Of a DNA stretch of 64,000 nucleotides, positions 25,384-34,780 are shown piece after piece. The DNA is from Burkholderia sp. S171 (GTDB taxonomy: Bacteria > Pseudomonadota > Gammaproteobacteria > Burkholderiales > Burkholderiaceae), in assembly GCF_009766085.1 (NCBI RefSeq), contig NZ_LMUF01000010.1, forward strand, positions 124,530 to 188,529, given 5' to 3'. How positions within the stretch are numbered: position 1 is the first letter of the stretch; the number at the start of each line of letters is the position of its first letter. The notes under the pieces are model-generated. The model was not told the DNA's origin. It saw nothing but the letters and a program-made list of their open reading frames with translations, and made no database searches. The translations under genes were made by a program, and so were the position numbers.

Positions 25384-26403
25384 ATGTATCGAACCACGGA
25401 CGGTGAAGAGATCTTCATTATCGACGGGCACGTTCATCTTTGGGACGGCAGCAAGGCCAACCTCAAGAATGTGCACGGCCAGCAGTTCATCGATTGCTTC
25501 TATGCCTATCATTCGAACCTGAGTCCCAAGGAATATTTGTGGCCCAAGGAAAAGTTCGACAAGTACGGTGAAGAAGCCATGTACGAGGACCTGTTCGTCA
25601 CAGGTTATGACGATATGGCGATCTGTCAGCCGACGTATCTGACAGACTTCTACAAGAATGGCTTCAACACGACCGAGTCCAATTATGTGTTGAAGGGGAA
25701 GTACCCGAACCGGTTTATCGTCAACGGCGCGTTCGACCCTCGCGACGGCGAGGCCGGGCTCGATCGCCTGGACGAGTTGTCGGAGAAATACAAGATCCAG
25801 GGTGTCAAGCTCTATACCGCCGAATGGCGCGGTGACAGCAAGGGTTACAAGCTGTCGGACCCGGGTGTACAGAGATACTTCGAACGCTGCGAGAAGCTGG
25901 GTATCAAGAACATCCACGTCCACAAGGGCCCGACCATCCTGCCGCTGAACCGCGATGCTTTCGATGTTGCCGACGTCGACGACGCAGCGACGAGCTTCCA
26001 GAACCTGAACTTCATTGTCGAGCACTGCGGCTTGCCGCGCCTGGACGACTTCTGCTGGATCGCGACCCAGGAAACCAACGTGTATGGCGGCCTTGCGGTG
26101 GTGCTGCCATTCATTCACACGCGGCCGGAGTATTTCGCCCATGTGATTTCGGAGCTGCTTTTCTGGATCGGCGAAGACAAGATCCTGTACGGCAGCGACT
26201 ACGGTATCTGGTCGCCGAAGTGGCTGATCGAAAAGTTCATGGCGTTTGAATTGCCTGAATCCGTGAGCAAGGAAACCGGCGTTCAACTTACGATGACCGC
26301 GAAGAAAAAAATCCTTGGTCTCAACGCAGCGCGGTTGTATGGGATCGATATAGACGCGCAGAAGAAACTGCTGGCTGACACGCGTCAGACGGCTACGGTA
26401 TGA
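25384..26403 (+). CDS. Amidohydrolase-family metal hydrolase
   Basis: A 339-residue amidohydrolase_2 TIM barrel. It starts with the metal-binding HxH in IDGHVHLWD (residues 14-22) and ends with the catalytic Asp region LYGSDYGIW. From memory, the gene recurs directly after the coupling protein in propane monooxygenase operons of actinobacteria, where its role is unsettled. Its stop overlaps the next ATG (ATGA at 26400-26403). It could hydrolyse a downstream metabolite or assist assembly. Confidence 0.88.
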   Translation: MYRTTDGEEIFIIDGHVHLWDGSKANLKNVHGQQFIDCFYAYHSNLSPKEYLWPKEKFDKYGEEAMYEDLFVTGYDDMAICQPTYLTDFYKNGFNTTESNYVLKGKYPNRFIVNGAFDPRDGEAGLDRLDELSEKYKIQGVKLYTAEWRGDSKGYKLSDPGVQRYFERCEKLGIKNIHVHKGPTILPLNRDAFDVADVDDAATSFQNLNFIVEHCGLPRLDDFCWIATQETNVYGGLAVVLPFIHTRPEYFAHVISELLFWIGEDKILYGSDYGIWSPKWLIEKFMAFELPESVSKETGVQLTMTAKKKILGLNAARLYGIDIDAQKKLLADTRQTATV

Positions 26404-27182
26404 CCATCATGGCAGCCGTTGCTACGGGTGAGCGAACCGCGGAGGTATGGGCGCGGCTCGAGTCCGTGATCGATCCCGAACTCGACGAATCGGTGACGGA
26501 ACTGGGTTTTGTCACCGGCGTAGAGGTCGATTCCGGCGGTCACGTGCGGGTCGATTTTCGATTGCCGACCTACTGGTGCGCCGCCAATTTTGCGTTCCTG
26601 ATGGCCGACGACATGCGTATTGCCGTCGCGGCCTTGCCGTGGGTCGAGAAGGTCACGGTGGGCCTCGGCGAGCACATGTATGCCGACGAGATCAATCGCG
26701 GGGTCGCTGCCGGGCTGTCGTTCCAGGCTACTTTCGGTAGTGAAGCAAGCGGTGAACTGGAGGAAGTTCGCCGGACCTTCATGGTCAAGGCCTTCCAGCG
26801 AAGGCAGGAAGCGCTGCTGACCTATCTGCTCGATCAAGGGCATGAATCAGTGGCGCTGCTGCGGCTAACCGTCGTGGAACTTGCCGCGCTGCCTTGCGAC
26901 ACCGCGGGTCATCGCCTGATCGTTCGCTACCTGGAGCGACGCCCGGTCATAGGGTCGGGGGAAGGCGAACTGGCCTTTGTAGACCAGGATGGCGCATTGC
27001 TCGATGCCGGCCAGATCCACGCTTACTTACGCGCTTTGCGACGGGTTGGCGTCAACGCTGAATTTAACAGCGCACTGTGCCGCGGTTTGCTGGCTACCCG
27101 ATATGGCGCGGGATGCGCACCGCAAGTGGAGGTAAAGCCGGTGCATTTCGTTCGTTCTGTCGGCGTGGCGAGATCAACTTAA
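26400..27182 (+). CDS. DUF59/MIP18-like iron-sulfur assembly protein
   Basis: A 260-residue protein. Its first 110 residues match the DUF59/PaaD/SufT fold (IDPELDESVTELGFVTGVEV, then LPTYWCAANFAFLM with the conserved Cys near residue 60). The family assists Fe-S or iron-centre maturation. The C-terminal 130 residues are extra to the usual 100-150-residue members and are unassigned. ATGA overlap with the amidohydrolase shows coupling. Probable role: loading iron into the hydroxylase or reductase. Confidence 0.8.
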   Translation: MTIMAAVATGERTAEVWARLESVIDPELDESVTELGFVTGVEVDSGGHVRVDFRLPTYWCAANFAFLMADDMRIAVAALPWVEKVTVGLGEHMYADEINRGVAAGLSFQATFGSEASGELEEVRRTFMVKAFQRRQEALLTYLLDQGHESVALLRLTVVELAALPCDTAGHRLIVRYLERRPVIGSGEGELAFVDQDGALLDAGQIHAYLRALRRVGVNAEFNSALCRGLLATRYGAGCAPQVEVKPVHFVRSVGVARST

Positions 27183-27226
27183 AATGATTTGTTATCCGAA
27201 TTAATGATAAAAGGAGACACGCAATC

Positions 27227-28864
27227 ATGCCGAATATCATGTTGCATGACGATGAGGCCCGCATGGCGCTCGGCCGCGGCGTGGCCAAGCTCGCGAAGGC
27301 TGTACGTGGCACGCTTGGGCCCCGCGGGATGAATGCGATCATCGACCGGCCGATCGGCACGCCGATCATTTCCCGCGACGGCGTGAGTATCGCCAACGAG
27401 ATCGAACTGGAAGACGTGTTCGAAAACATCGGTGCGCAGGTCGTCAGGGAGGTATCGAAGCAGACCAATGAAGTCGCCGGCGACGGTACGACGACAGCGA
27501 CGGTCCTGGCCGATGCACTCGTGCAGGACGGCCTTGCCTGTCTCGCGGAAGGGGCTAACCCGGTTGAGCTGGTCCAGGGCCTTGAGGCCGCTGTCACTGA
27601 GGTCATTGCGGCGCTCAAGCGCACGGCAACGCCGCTGCGCGGTAGCGAGGAGGTGCGTGCGGTTGCCATCGTGGCTGCGAATGACGAGGTAACGGGCGCG
27701 ATGGTGGCCGAAGCGCTGGAGCGAGTTGGTCCCGACGGTATCGTCGACGTGGAGTATGGAACGACGGTCGAAACGCGCCTGGAAGTGGTCGACGGCATGG
27801 CCTTCGATCGTGGCTACCTGTCTCATCACATGGTGACGGACCTCGAAAGAATGCAGGTGGTACTCGATAACCCGCTCATCCTGATGACCGACCAGCGGCT
27901 GCAGTCGGTGGAAGAGGTGGTCGCCATCCAGGCGCTCATAGCAAAGAGCAAACGCCCGCTGTTGATCATTGCCGAAGAGGTTGCGCCCGCCTGCGTGGTG
28001 AGCCTGCTCGCCTGGCGAGACAACGGCGGGGTCGCCGTGGCGGCCATCCATCCGCCTGAATACGGGCATTGGCGCAAGGCGATGCTCGAGGATATTGCCA
28101 TTGTCACGGGAGGCCGGGTGGTCGCCCGCGACCTGGGCGGAAAACTCGAGACCACGGAACTGCGAGACCTCGGCAGCGCCCGGCAAGTACGCATTTCCGC
28201 CAACCAGACCATCATCACGGCCGGAGGCGGCGATCCGGTCGGCATTGCCGCGCGTCGCCAGCAGGTGGCACGCCAGTACGAGATGGCGCCGGAGAATGTT
28301 GAGCGGGACAAGTATCAGGTCCGCCTCGCCAAGCTATCGGGGGGCACCGCAATGATCCTGGCCGGCGGCGCCACGCCGGTCGAACAGAAACGCCGCCTTC
28401 ATTTGATCGAGGATGCGATCAACGCGGCGCGCGCGGCCATTGCCGAGGGTGTCGTTCCGGGAGGAGGGATGGCGTTGCTGCGGGTGTCCTCTGAACTTGA
28501 GGGGATCGTTTCACGCACCCAGGGGAGTGTCCAGCAGGGTGCAAGACTGCTGCAGCGGGCGCTGATGAAACCGTTGTTTCATATCGCGACGAACTGCGGC
28601 CTGAACGGCGACGCGATCGTGGCCGAGGCGGTGCGATCAAGACCGGGCATGGGACTCGACGCGCGCACGGGCGCCTTCGTGAATCTGGTGGAGGCAGGCA
28701 TCATCGATCCGGTCAAGGTCAGCTACAGCGCGGTGCGCAATGCGGCGTCGGTTGCTGGATTGATCCTGACAACCCAGACCCTGATTGCCAAGAAGCCGGA
28801 GACGATCGATCCCACGGCCGGCCCTGCGCTTGGCGGGGGCGCTGAATTGTTTGGCCGAAAATAA
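27227..28864 (+). CDS. groEL: Operon-specific GroEL-type chaperonin
   Basis: A 545-residue type I chaperonin with the ATP loop AGDGTTTATVLA near residue 86 and GVVPGGGMALLR near 408. It is clearly divergent from housekeeping GroEL and ends PALGGGAELFGRK instead of the usual Gly-Gly-Met tail. No groES is nearby. Dedicated chaperonins (MimG) are known to be needed for productive folding of MimABCD-type monooxygenases, which fits its place as last gene of the operon. Confidence 0.93.
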   Translation: MPNIMLHDDEARMALGRGVAKLAKAVRGTLGPRGMNAIIDRPIGTPIISRDGVSIANEIELEDVFENIGAQVVREVSKQTNEVAGDGTTTATVLADALVQDGLACLAEGANPVELVQGLEAAVTEVIAALKRTATPLRGSEEVRAVAIVAANDEVTGAMVAEALERVGPDGIVDVEYGTTVETRLEVVDGMAFDRGYLSHHMVTDLERMQVVLDNPLILMTDQRLQSVEEVVAIQALIAKSKRPLLIIAEEVAPACVVSLLAWRDNGGVAVAAIHPPEYGHWRKAMLEDIAIVTGGRVVARDLGGKLETTELRDLGSARQVRISANQTIITAGGGDPVGIAARRQQVARQYEMAPENVERDKYQVRLAKLSGGTAMILAGGATPVEQKRRLHLIEDAINAARAAIAEGVVPGGGMALLRVSSELEGIVSRTQGSVQQGARLLQRALMKPLFHIATNCGLNGDAIVAEAVRSRPGMGLDARTGAFVNLVEAGIIDPVKVSYSAVRNAASVAGLILTTQTLIAKKPETIDPTAGPALGGGAELFGRK

Positions 28865-28870
28865 TCGTGC

Positions 28871-28902
28871 TGTAAACGGTCACCGTGAGGTGACCGTTTA
28901 CA
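28871..28902 (+). terminator. Perfect 14-bp hairpin after groEL
   Basis: TGTAAACGGTCACC-GTGA-GGTGACCGTTTACA is a perfect 14-bp stem with a 4-base loop, 6 bases after the groEL stop. It is followed by a run of seven A, not U, so it is not a canonical rho-independent terminator for the plus strand. It may still end or protect the operon mRNA, or be a protein site. Confidence 0.5.
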
Positions 28903-29356
28903 AAAAAATATAATTATTTCGTAATCCAAAGTTAATAGTGCTGTTTATTTTGGAGTAGTCCGGAAAACGTGCTTTGCCAGATTACTCGCTTCCCGCTTGC
29001 CCTGGCTTACAACGCATCAGGTCTGCTTTACGTGAATACCTGGCTGGACTGGCCACGCTGTGTAATAGCGGGCTATTACGTCGATAAACCTTGAGTCATT
29101 TCCGCTTGAAATTGCGCTGCAACGGCCCAGACTATGCCTACGATGTGTCTTGTCAAAGAATAGTTAGTCATGTTGGACGGGGCGTGTTTTCCCGAGCGGA
29201 CCTGATCAAAAGCTAGGCATATACTAGTCCGTGGTGTTGCTGCCAGCTTACGGAATTGAATAGCGAGAAGCGCCAGCCGCAACGCCAGAAAAGCGAGTCG
29301 CGACGAAGCCTGCCTTAGAGAGGTTTCGCGCTGACCAATCGCATCGGAGGAGACTT
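28903..29356. promoter_or_regulatory. Upstream region of the sigma54 activator gene, with 18-bp palindrome
   Basis: No gene is supported here. GTAATAGC-GG-GCTATTAC at 29062-29079 is a perfect 18-bp palindrome, not related to the GTC-N9-GACA motif. It could be an operator for the regulator gene 278 bases downstream. TATACT near 29220 is a possible -10 element without a clear -35. No -24/-12 promoter is seen. Confidence 0.45.
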
Positions 29357-31432
29357 GTGGCGAGACACCAAATTGAGCGTGCATCAGGTCCTGGCGGTCA
29401 GGCGGTGATGCATGGCCTGATGGCACAGGCGCAACGCGCCGACGTCCTCCACTCTGACCGCGACACCATGCGCGCATGGGAACGTTTCCTGGCGGGCGAG
29501 TCAGCGGTATCGGTTCCTTCAGCGCTGATTGCATCGTGGCAACGTAGTCTGGAGTCTGGCGTTAGTCCTTCTGCAAGCCTCGCACCATTCGCGGTGCATG
29601 GCGACGCTATTGAGGCGTTGCGTTGGCGTCATCGGGAGTTGCTGGCGGCCTCCGATCGTCTTTTCGCCGCGACCGCGGATCTCTTCGCGGATTCCCATTC
29701 CATGCTGCTGCTGACGAACCAGGATGGGGTGATCCTCAAGGCGGCAGGGGACCTGCGCACGTTGACGGCCGGCGAAAAGATCCACTTGACGACTGGCGGC
29801 GACTGGCGTGAAGCGATGGCTGGCACCAACGGTATCGGCACCGCGCTCGCGACCGGCGAGCCGACCTATATTCACGGCTCAGAACACTTCTGCGAAGGGA
29901 TCAAGTCCTGGAGTTGCGCGGCGGCGCCGATTTGCGAACCCGGAACCGGTGCGATCATAGGTGTACTCGATATCTCCGGGCCGCCTTCGACTTATCAGAT
30001 CAATAACCTGACATTGGCGATTACGGCAGCGCGACAAATAGAAATGGTGCTGGCCGAACAGTCCGCGCGCCAGCATATGCGGCTATTGGCTTTTTGCTTG
30101 CAACGACTCTCATCGTCCGACGCAGCGGGAATGATTGCGATCGACCGGCGCGGCCGCCTCGTACACACGACAGGCAGGGTAGCGCTTCCCGTCGGCATAG
30201 GAGAGCGGTTCCCCGGGATGAATGAGAACTCCGCTGTGGAGGACTGGGCGCGGCACCTGCCCCACGGCTTGCGCGCCGAATGGTTCAGCCCGGTCGTGGT
30301 GGAAGGCAGCACGATCGGCGCAATGCTCGTTGTTCCCGCGATCCGGTCGCGACCTTCGGGCAAGCGGACAGTTGAGCGCATCAATGCGCTTGGGAATGCA
30401 ACGGGTAATGAGCCTAGAAGCGAGGCCGGAAGCGAGGCCGGAAGCGAGGCCGACCCGCAACGCAACTGTTTCGCCCAGATACTCGGGCAGAGCGCTGTCA
30501 TGCTCGCCGCCGTCAATCGAGGTCGCCAGCTTGCGCGCAGGCGTGTACCGGTGTTGATCGAGGGCGAGACCGGGGTCGGCAAGGAACTGTTCGCGCGTGC
30601 AATTCACGGAGAGGAGCGAGGAGGCGGAGCTTTCGTCGCGTACAACTGCGGGGCGGCGTCGAAGGAGCTGATCGGCAGCGAATTATTCGGTCACGTGCAC
30701 GGCGCGTTCACGGGAGCGACTGCAGAGGGACGACCCGGCCGCTTCGAACTCGCGCACGGCGGCACCCTGTGTCTGGACGAAATTGGCGAGTTGCCGCTCG
30801 AATTACAACCTGTCCTCCTGCGCGCGCTTGAGGAGGGCGTTGTCTATCGATTAGGCGACACGCGGCCACGGCACGTCGATGTGCGCTTGCTGGCGATGAC
30901 CAATCGTAATTTGCACGACGAAGTAAAATCCGGGCGGTTCCGGGGTGATCTGTATTACCGCATCAGCGTCACCCGAATACGGATCCCTCCGCTGCGCGAG
31001 CGGGATATCGACATCGATCTCCTGGTCGAGCATTTCAACCGGCGACTTGCGCTTCGCCACGCGGTTCCGCTAAGGCGGCTGAACCCCGAAGTCATGGCCG
31101 TGCTGCGCGCTTATTCCTGGCCGGGCAACGTCAGGGAGATGCGAAACATCATTGAGAACTTATTGTTGACGTCGCGCGAAGAAGAGGTGGGACTCGACGA
31201 ATTGCCCGCGGAACTGCTCGCCGAAACAGAAACTGTCAGCACGGCGGAGCCCGTGCCGCTTCGGTCAAGCAGTCTGGAAGAAACGGAGCGCGCAGCCATT
31301 GCTCGAGCGGTATATGGCGCTCATGGCAATCTTGCCCAGGCTGCCCGTTCACTTGGCGTTTCTCGCAGCACGTTGTATAGAAAGCTGGAGATCTATCAAC
31401 TGGAAAGCATTGTCAAACCGGCTATGGAATGA
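29357..31432 (+). CDS. Sigma54-dependent activator, AcoR/MimR type
   Basis: A 691-residue enhancer-binding protein. It has an N-terminal GAF-containing sensor (about 60-330, including [12 protein letters not shown]), a flexible linker with three 12-bp repeats giving [12 protein letters not shown], then an AAA+ domain: Walker A GETGVGKE near 402, sigma54-contact GAFTGA near 449, Walker B LCLDEIG near 472. A Fis-type helix-turn-helix ([20 protein letters not shown]) is at the C-terminus. GTG start with GGAGGA upstream. It is the obvious activator of both -24/-12 promoters in this island, probably sensing a ketone or alcohol intermediate. Confidence 0.93.
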   Translation: MARHQIERASGPGGQAVMHGLMAQAQRADVLHSDRDTMRAWERFLAGESAVSVPSALIASWQRSLESGVSPSASLAPFAVHGDAIEALRWRHRELLAASDRLFAATADLFADSHSMLLLTNQDGVILKAAGDLRTLTAGEKIHLTTGGDWREAMAGTNGIGTALATGEPTYIHGSEHFCEGIKSWSCAAAPICEPGTGAIIGVLDISGPPSTYQINNLTLAITAARQIEMVLAEQSARQHMRLLAFCLQRLSSSDAAGMIAIDRRGRLVHTTGRVALPVGIGERFPGMNENSAVEDWARHLPHGLRAEWFSPVVVEGSTIGAMLVVPAIRSRPSGKRTVERINALGNATGNEPRSEAGSEAGSEADPQRNCFAQILGQSAVMLAAVNRGRQLARRRVPVLIEGETGVGKELFARAIHGEERGGGAFVAYNCGAASKELIGSELFGHVHGAFTGATAEGRPGRFELAHGGTLCLDEIGELPLELQPVLLRALEEGVVYRLGDTRPRHVDVRLLAMTNRNLHDEVKSGRFRGDLYYRISVTRIRIPPLRERDIDIDLLVEHFNRRLALRHAVPLRRLNPEVMAVLRAYSWPGNVREMRNIIENLLLTSREEEVGLDELPAELLAETETVSTAEPVPLRSSSLEETERAAIARAVYGAHGNLAQAARSLGVSRSTLYRKLEIYQLESIVKPAME

Positions 31433-31629
31433 CGGCTCCCGAGTTGAAAAACGGGTGGCAAGCGGATCGTCGACGGCTATCGGCGGGATTGAAAACTACA
31501 ATCGAGAAGCCCGTTTCACCTGCTAGATTTAAATGGGACTGTGCAGCTTCGCGCAACTGCATGGCGAGTCAATCGAGACGACCTATATTACAACGCGCAC
31601 CCCCAATACAGGCTTGCAAGGAGGCTCAG

Positions 31630-32052
31630 ATGTCGCAACTGAAGGGTTCGAAGACTGAAGAAAATCTGAAAGCAGCGTTCGCTGGCGAATCTCAGGCGAA
31701 TCGTCGTTATCTATATTTTGCGGGCAAGGCGGATGTCGAGGGTCAGAACGATGTCGCAGCGCTATTCCGCTCGACTGCAGAAGGTGAAACCGGTCATGCT
31801 CATGGCCACCTCGAATATCTGGAAGCGGTGGGAGACCCCGCCACCGGCTTGCCGTTCGGCTCGTCGCGTCTGAACCTGCAGGCGGCGGTTGCCGGCGAAA
31901 CGCACGAATACACTGACATGTACCCCGGTATGGCGAAGACGGCGCGCGAAGAAGGTTTCGATGAAATCGCCAACTGGTTCGAAACGCTCGCAAAGGCCGA
32001 GCGTAGCCACGCAAATCGCTACACCAAAGCGCTCGATGCGCTAGTCGACTAA
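31630..32052 (+). CDS. Rubrerythrin-type ferritin-like protein without rubredoxin domain
   Basis: A 140-residue four-helix diiron protein. Iron-ligand helices are visible as [22 protein letters not shown] and [14 protein letters not shown]. The C-terminal rubredoxin domain of classical rubrerythrin is absent: there is no CxxC in the protein. Family members reduce peroxide in the cytoplasm. ATG at 31630 follows AAGGAGG; the longer open frame lacks homology. It is followed by an Fe-S protein and DUF3501 gene, a recurring trio in proteobacteria. Confidence 0.9.
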   Translation: MSQLKGSKTEENLKAAFAGESQANRRYLYFAGKADVEGQNDVAALFRSTAEGETGHAHGHLEYLEAVGDPATGLPFGSSRLNLQAAVAGETHEYTDMYPGMAKTAREEGFDEIANWFETLAKAERSHANRYTKALDALVD

Positions 32053-32072
32053 CGGGAGGCGCGCCGGCGGGT

Positions 32073-32091
32073 GCGCCGGTGTCCCCGGCGC
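32073..32091 (+). terminator. GC-rich hairpin after rubrerythrin gene
   Basis: GCGCCGG-TGTCC-CCGGCGC is a perfect 7-bp stem 20 bases after the rubrerythrin stop. There is no U-tract, so it may be a weak terminator or an mRNA 3' stabiliser before the Fe-S gene. Confidence 0.4.
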
Positions 32092-32260
32092 CCCTGCTAC
32101 ACATTGCGCTTGAGGATATAGCGGGTATGCGGCATCGATTCGCAGGCGCTCGCTCGTGCCAACGCGATGCGTAGGGCGTGGCGCCATAGGTCCTCATCGC
32201 CAAGGTATTCATCTGGCGCCCAGGCATAAAAGTAGAAAATCACAACAGGAGCATGGCGTC

Positions 32261-33598
32261 ATGCCCCACAAAGAAGGCAGTCTCGAAGCACCCACCCGGC
32301 ATCCGCTCGACTGGCTCTCGGACGGGTTCTACGATCAGGAGGCACTCGATCAGGAACTGGCGCGCGTCTTTGATATCTGTGCGGGATGCCGGCGTTGTGT
32401 GTCGTTGTGCGGTGCCTTTCCCACGCTGTTCGACCTGGTCGATGCAACCGATACGGGCGAAGCACACGAAGTCGACAAACAAGAATTCGGCAAGGTGGTC
32501 GACCAGTGTTACCTGTGCGACCTGTGCTACATGACGAAATGTCCCTACGTGCCTCCGCATCCGTGGAATGTCGATTTTCCGCATTTGATGCTGCGCGCCA
32601 AAGCGGTCGACTACAAGCGTGGTGACGTGAAGCTGCGCGACAAGTTTCTATCGAATACGGATGCGCTCGGTCATTTAGCGGGGATTCCTGTCATTACGCA
32701 AACGGTGAATGCGGTCAATCACACGGCAGCAGCGCGCGGTCTGATGGAAAAGGCGCTCGGCGTCGACAAGGACGCGTGGTTGCCTGATTTCGCAGCGCGT
32801 AAATTCCGCAGCGCAGCAAAAAAATCGAGCGTGTCGCAGGTCGTCAATGGCAAACGTACGCCGGGGAAGGTCGCGATTTACGCCACGTGTTACGTGAATT
32901 TCAACGAACCCGGCATTGGCCACGATCTGCTAGCGGTGCTCGCTCACAATGAAGTGCATTACGAACTTGTTGCGAGTGAAGCATGTTGTGGCATGCCGCT
33001 GCTTGAGCAGGGCAACCTGCAGGGCGTCGCGGACAAAAAAGAAAAGAACCTGCCGGTGCTCGCGAAATATGCGCGCGAGGGTTATGCGATCATCGGTGCG
33101 ATTCCGAGTTGCGTGCTGATGTATAAGCACGAACTGCCGCTGATGTTTCCCGACGATGCCGACGTGCGCGCGGTCAGCGAAGCCTTCTGGGACCCTTTTG
33201 AGTATTTTGTAACGCGTCATAGGGATGGACTCCTGAAGACTGACTTCAAGACTGGGTTGGGAAAGGTGTCGTATCACGTGCCGTGCCACGCACGGGTGCA
33301 GAACATTGGACGCAAGACCGCAGAGACGCTGGCGCTGGTGCCAGATACGCAGGTGAACGTAGTTGAACGCTGTTCCGGGCATGCCGGTACGTTCGGCGTG
33401 AAAAAGGAGTTTCATCGCACGGCGATGCAGATTGGCACGCCGGTATTCAAGGCGATGGCGCAGTCGCAGCCCGACTACATTTCGTCGGATTGCGCGCTGG
33501 CCGGCCATCATATTGAACAGGGGCTTGATGAAAACGGCTTGCCGAAGGCGGCGCTTGCGCATCCGCTGACGCTGTTGCGCAAGGCCTACGGTCTCTGA
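32261..33598 (+). CDS. Heterodisulfide-reductase/GlpC-like Fe-S oxidoreductase
   Basis: A 445-residue protein with two 4Fe-4S motifs near the N-terminus (CAGCRRCVSLC and CYLCDLCYMTKC) and two CCG-type cysteine domains (EACCGMP near residue 245, and the VPCHARVQN region with RCSGHAG near 345-385). This architecture carries electrons between quinone or flavoprotein donors and a partner. ATG at 32261 fits homology; an upstream GTG extension is not supported. Placed after a rubrerythrin lacking its own rubredoxin, it is a likely electron donor to it. Confidence 0.88.
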   Translation: MPHKEGSLEAPTRHPLDWLSDGFYDQEALDQELARVFDICAGCRRCVSLCGAFPTLFDLVDATDTGEAHEVDKQEFGKVVDQCYLCDLCYMTKCPYVPPHPWNVDFPHLMLRAKAVDYKRGDVKLRDKFLSNTDALGHLAGIPVITQTVNAVNHTAAARGLMEKALGVDKDAWLPDFAARKFRSAAKKSSVSQVVNGKRTPGKVAIYATCYVNFNEPGIGHDLLAVLAHNEVHYELVASEACCGMPLLEQGNLQGVADKKEKNLPVLAKYAREGYAIIGAIPSCVLMYKHELPLMFPDDADVRAVSEAFWDPFEYFVTRHRDGLLKTDFKTGLGKVSYHVPCHARVQNIGRKTAETLALVPDTQVNVVERCSGHAGTFGVKKEFHRTAMQIGTPVFKAMAQSQPDYISSDCALAGHHIEQGLDENGLPKAALAHPLTLLRKAYGL

Positions 33599-33622
33599 TA
33601 TTCCGCACTCCAAGGACATCCG

Positions 33623-34204
33623 ATGAGCATCACTCGCCATTCGCTGTTGTCGCTCGAAAACTATTCGAAGTCACGCATTACGATGCGCAATCAGGTGATT
33701 GAGCACAAGAAAGAGCGCACCGTTGCGCTCGGTAATCACGTCACGTTTCTGTTTGAAGACGAGCTGACAATCCGCTATCAGATCCAGGAAATGCTTCACA
33801 TCGAGAAGATCTTCGAAGATGAGGGTATTCAGGCCGAACTGGATGCTTACCTGCCGCTCGTGCCGGATGGCAGCAATCTGAAGGCGACGATGCAAATCGA
33901 ATATTCGAACGAAATCGAGCGGCATGCTGCGTTGGCGCGGCTGATTGGCATTGAGGATCGTGTGTTTGTTCAGGTAGCGGGTGAGTTGCCGGTGTATGCC
34001 ATTGCCGATGAGGATCTCGAACGCGAGAATGCTGAGAAGACTTCAGCGGTGCATTTTGTCAGGTTTGAATTTACGGCCGCGATGAAGGCGCGTTTGCGCG
34101 ATGGGGCGGCGTTGCAGATTGGATGTGATCATCGGAATTATTTGGTGCCTATGCGGACGATTGAATCCCCGGCGCGGGAATCGCTGCTGAAGGATTTGAC
34201 ATGA
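33623..34204 (+). CDS. DUF3501-family protein
   Basis: A 193-residue protein of the DUF3501 family, with the recognisable block FEDELTIRYQIQEMLHIEKIF near residue 50. Function is not established. It follows the Fe-S gene by 24 bases, and the rubrerythrin/Fe-S/DUF3501 order is a common set, suggesting a part in peroxide or iron handling. No membrane segment or metal-binding cysteine cluster is visible. Confidence 0.85.
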   Translation: MSITRHSLLSLENYSKSRITMRNQVIEHKKERTVALGNHVTFLFEDELTIRYQIQEMLHIEKIFEDEGIQAELDAYLPLVPDGSNLKATMQIEYSNEIERHAALARLIGIEDRVFVQVAGELPVYAIADEDLERENAEKTSAVHFVRFEFTAAMKARLRDGAALQIGCDHRNYLVPMRTIESPARESLLKDLT

Positions 34205-34280
34205 ACGGGGAGGGTCGTTCGCACTCGGGGAGGGAGTGGTTTGGGGTGCTAGGTTTCTGGTGTTAGCGGTCGGGGTGTGT

Positions 34281-34550
34281 GCTGGGTTGGTGCTTTCGGT
34301 GTTAGTGGTCTGCGTGGGTCGGATTTTCTCTTTATCACTGTTAGCCACTGTGCGTGGCGGCACGTCATTTCCTGGTCCTTAGCGACAAAGAAACGAAGCA
34401 AAGAAAACGCTTTTAACCACGCTACCCTAAGTGTCCACAGCGTGCAGTTTTGATTCATAGGTGCCCCAAAAGCACGGTACTCGCCAGAGCGAAGGATGTG
34501 TGAAACCCTCCTTCTCCGAACACAGGTTCTGACACGCTTCGCCACCAGTG
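34281..34550 (+). repeat. Left arm of a 270-bp inverted repeat
   Basis: This arm runs from GCTGGGTTGGTGCTTTCGG to ACGCTTCGCCACC and is matched, in reverse complement and with scattered mismatches, by 34781-35049. The longest shared stretches are the TTTTCTCTTTATCACTGTTA block near 34334 and the block around GACAAAGAAACGAAGC near 34384. I recall similar sequence scattered between genes in Burkholderiaceae genomes, so it may be a dispersed element. Confidence 0.8.
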
Positions 34551-34780
34551 ATTGAACCTGCCCAAGGAGCACCCCGCGCTATCCGCGTGAACCACTCTAC
34601 GAATTTGTACGTATAACGAACTATTTGGACAAGCCTCCTAGCGACGAGGTCGCGCAAATGTGTGAGGCCGTACCCAAAAAAATAGCTGCGCCAATCAAGC
34701 AACTAAGCGACCAAGCCGTGAAGCAGAAAAGACAAGTGATGCCGTGGTGGTTCCTGGGCAATTGGTGCTTGCCCGAGAGC

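Noticed and set aside
28871..28910. Canonical rho-independent terminator after groEL
   Set aside because: The stem is perfect but is followed by A residues, not U; it is recorded only as a hairpin of uncertain function.
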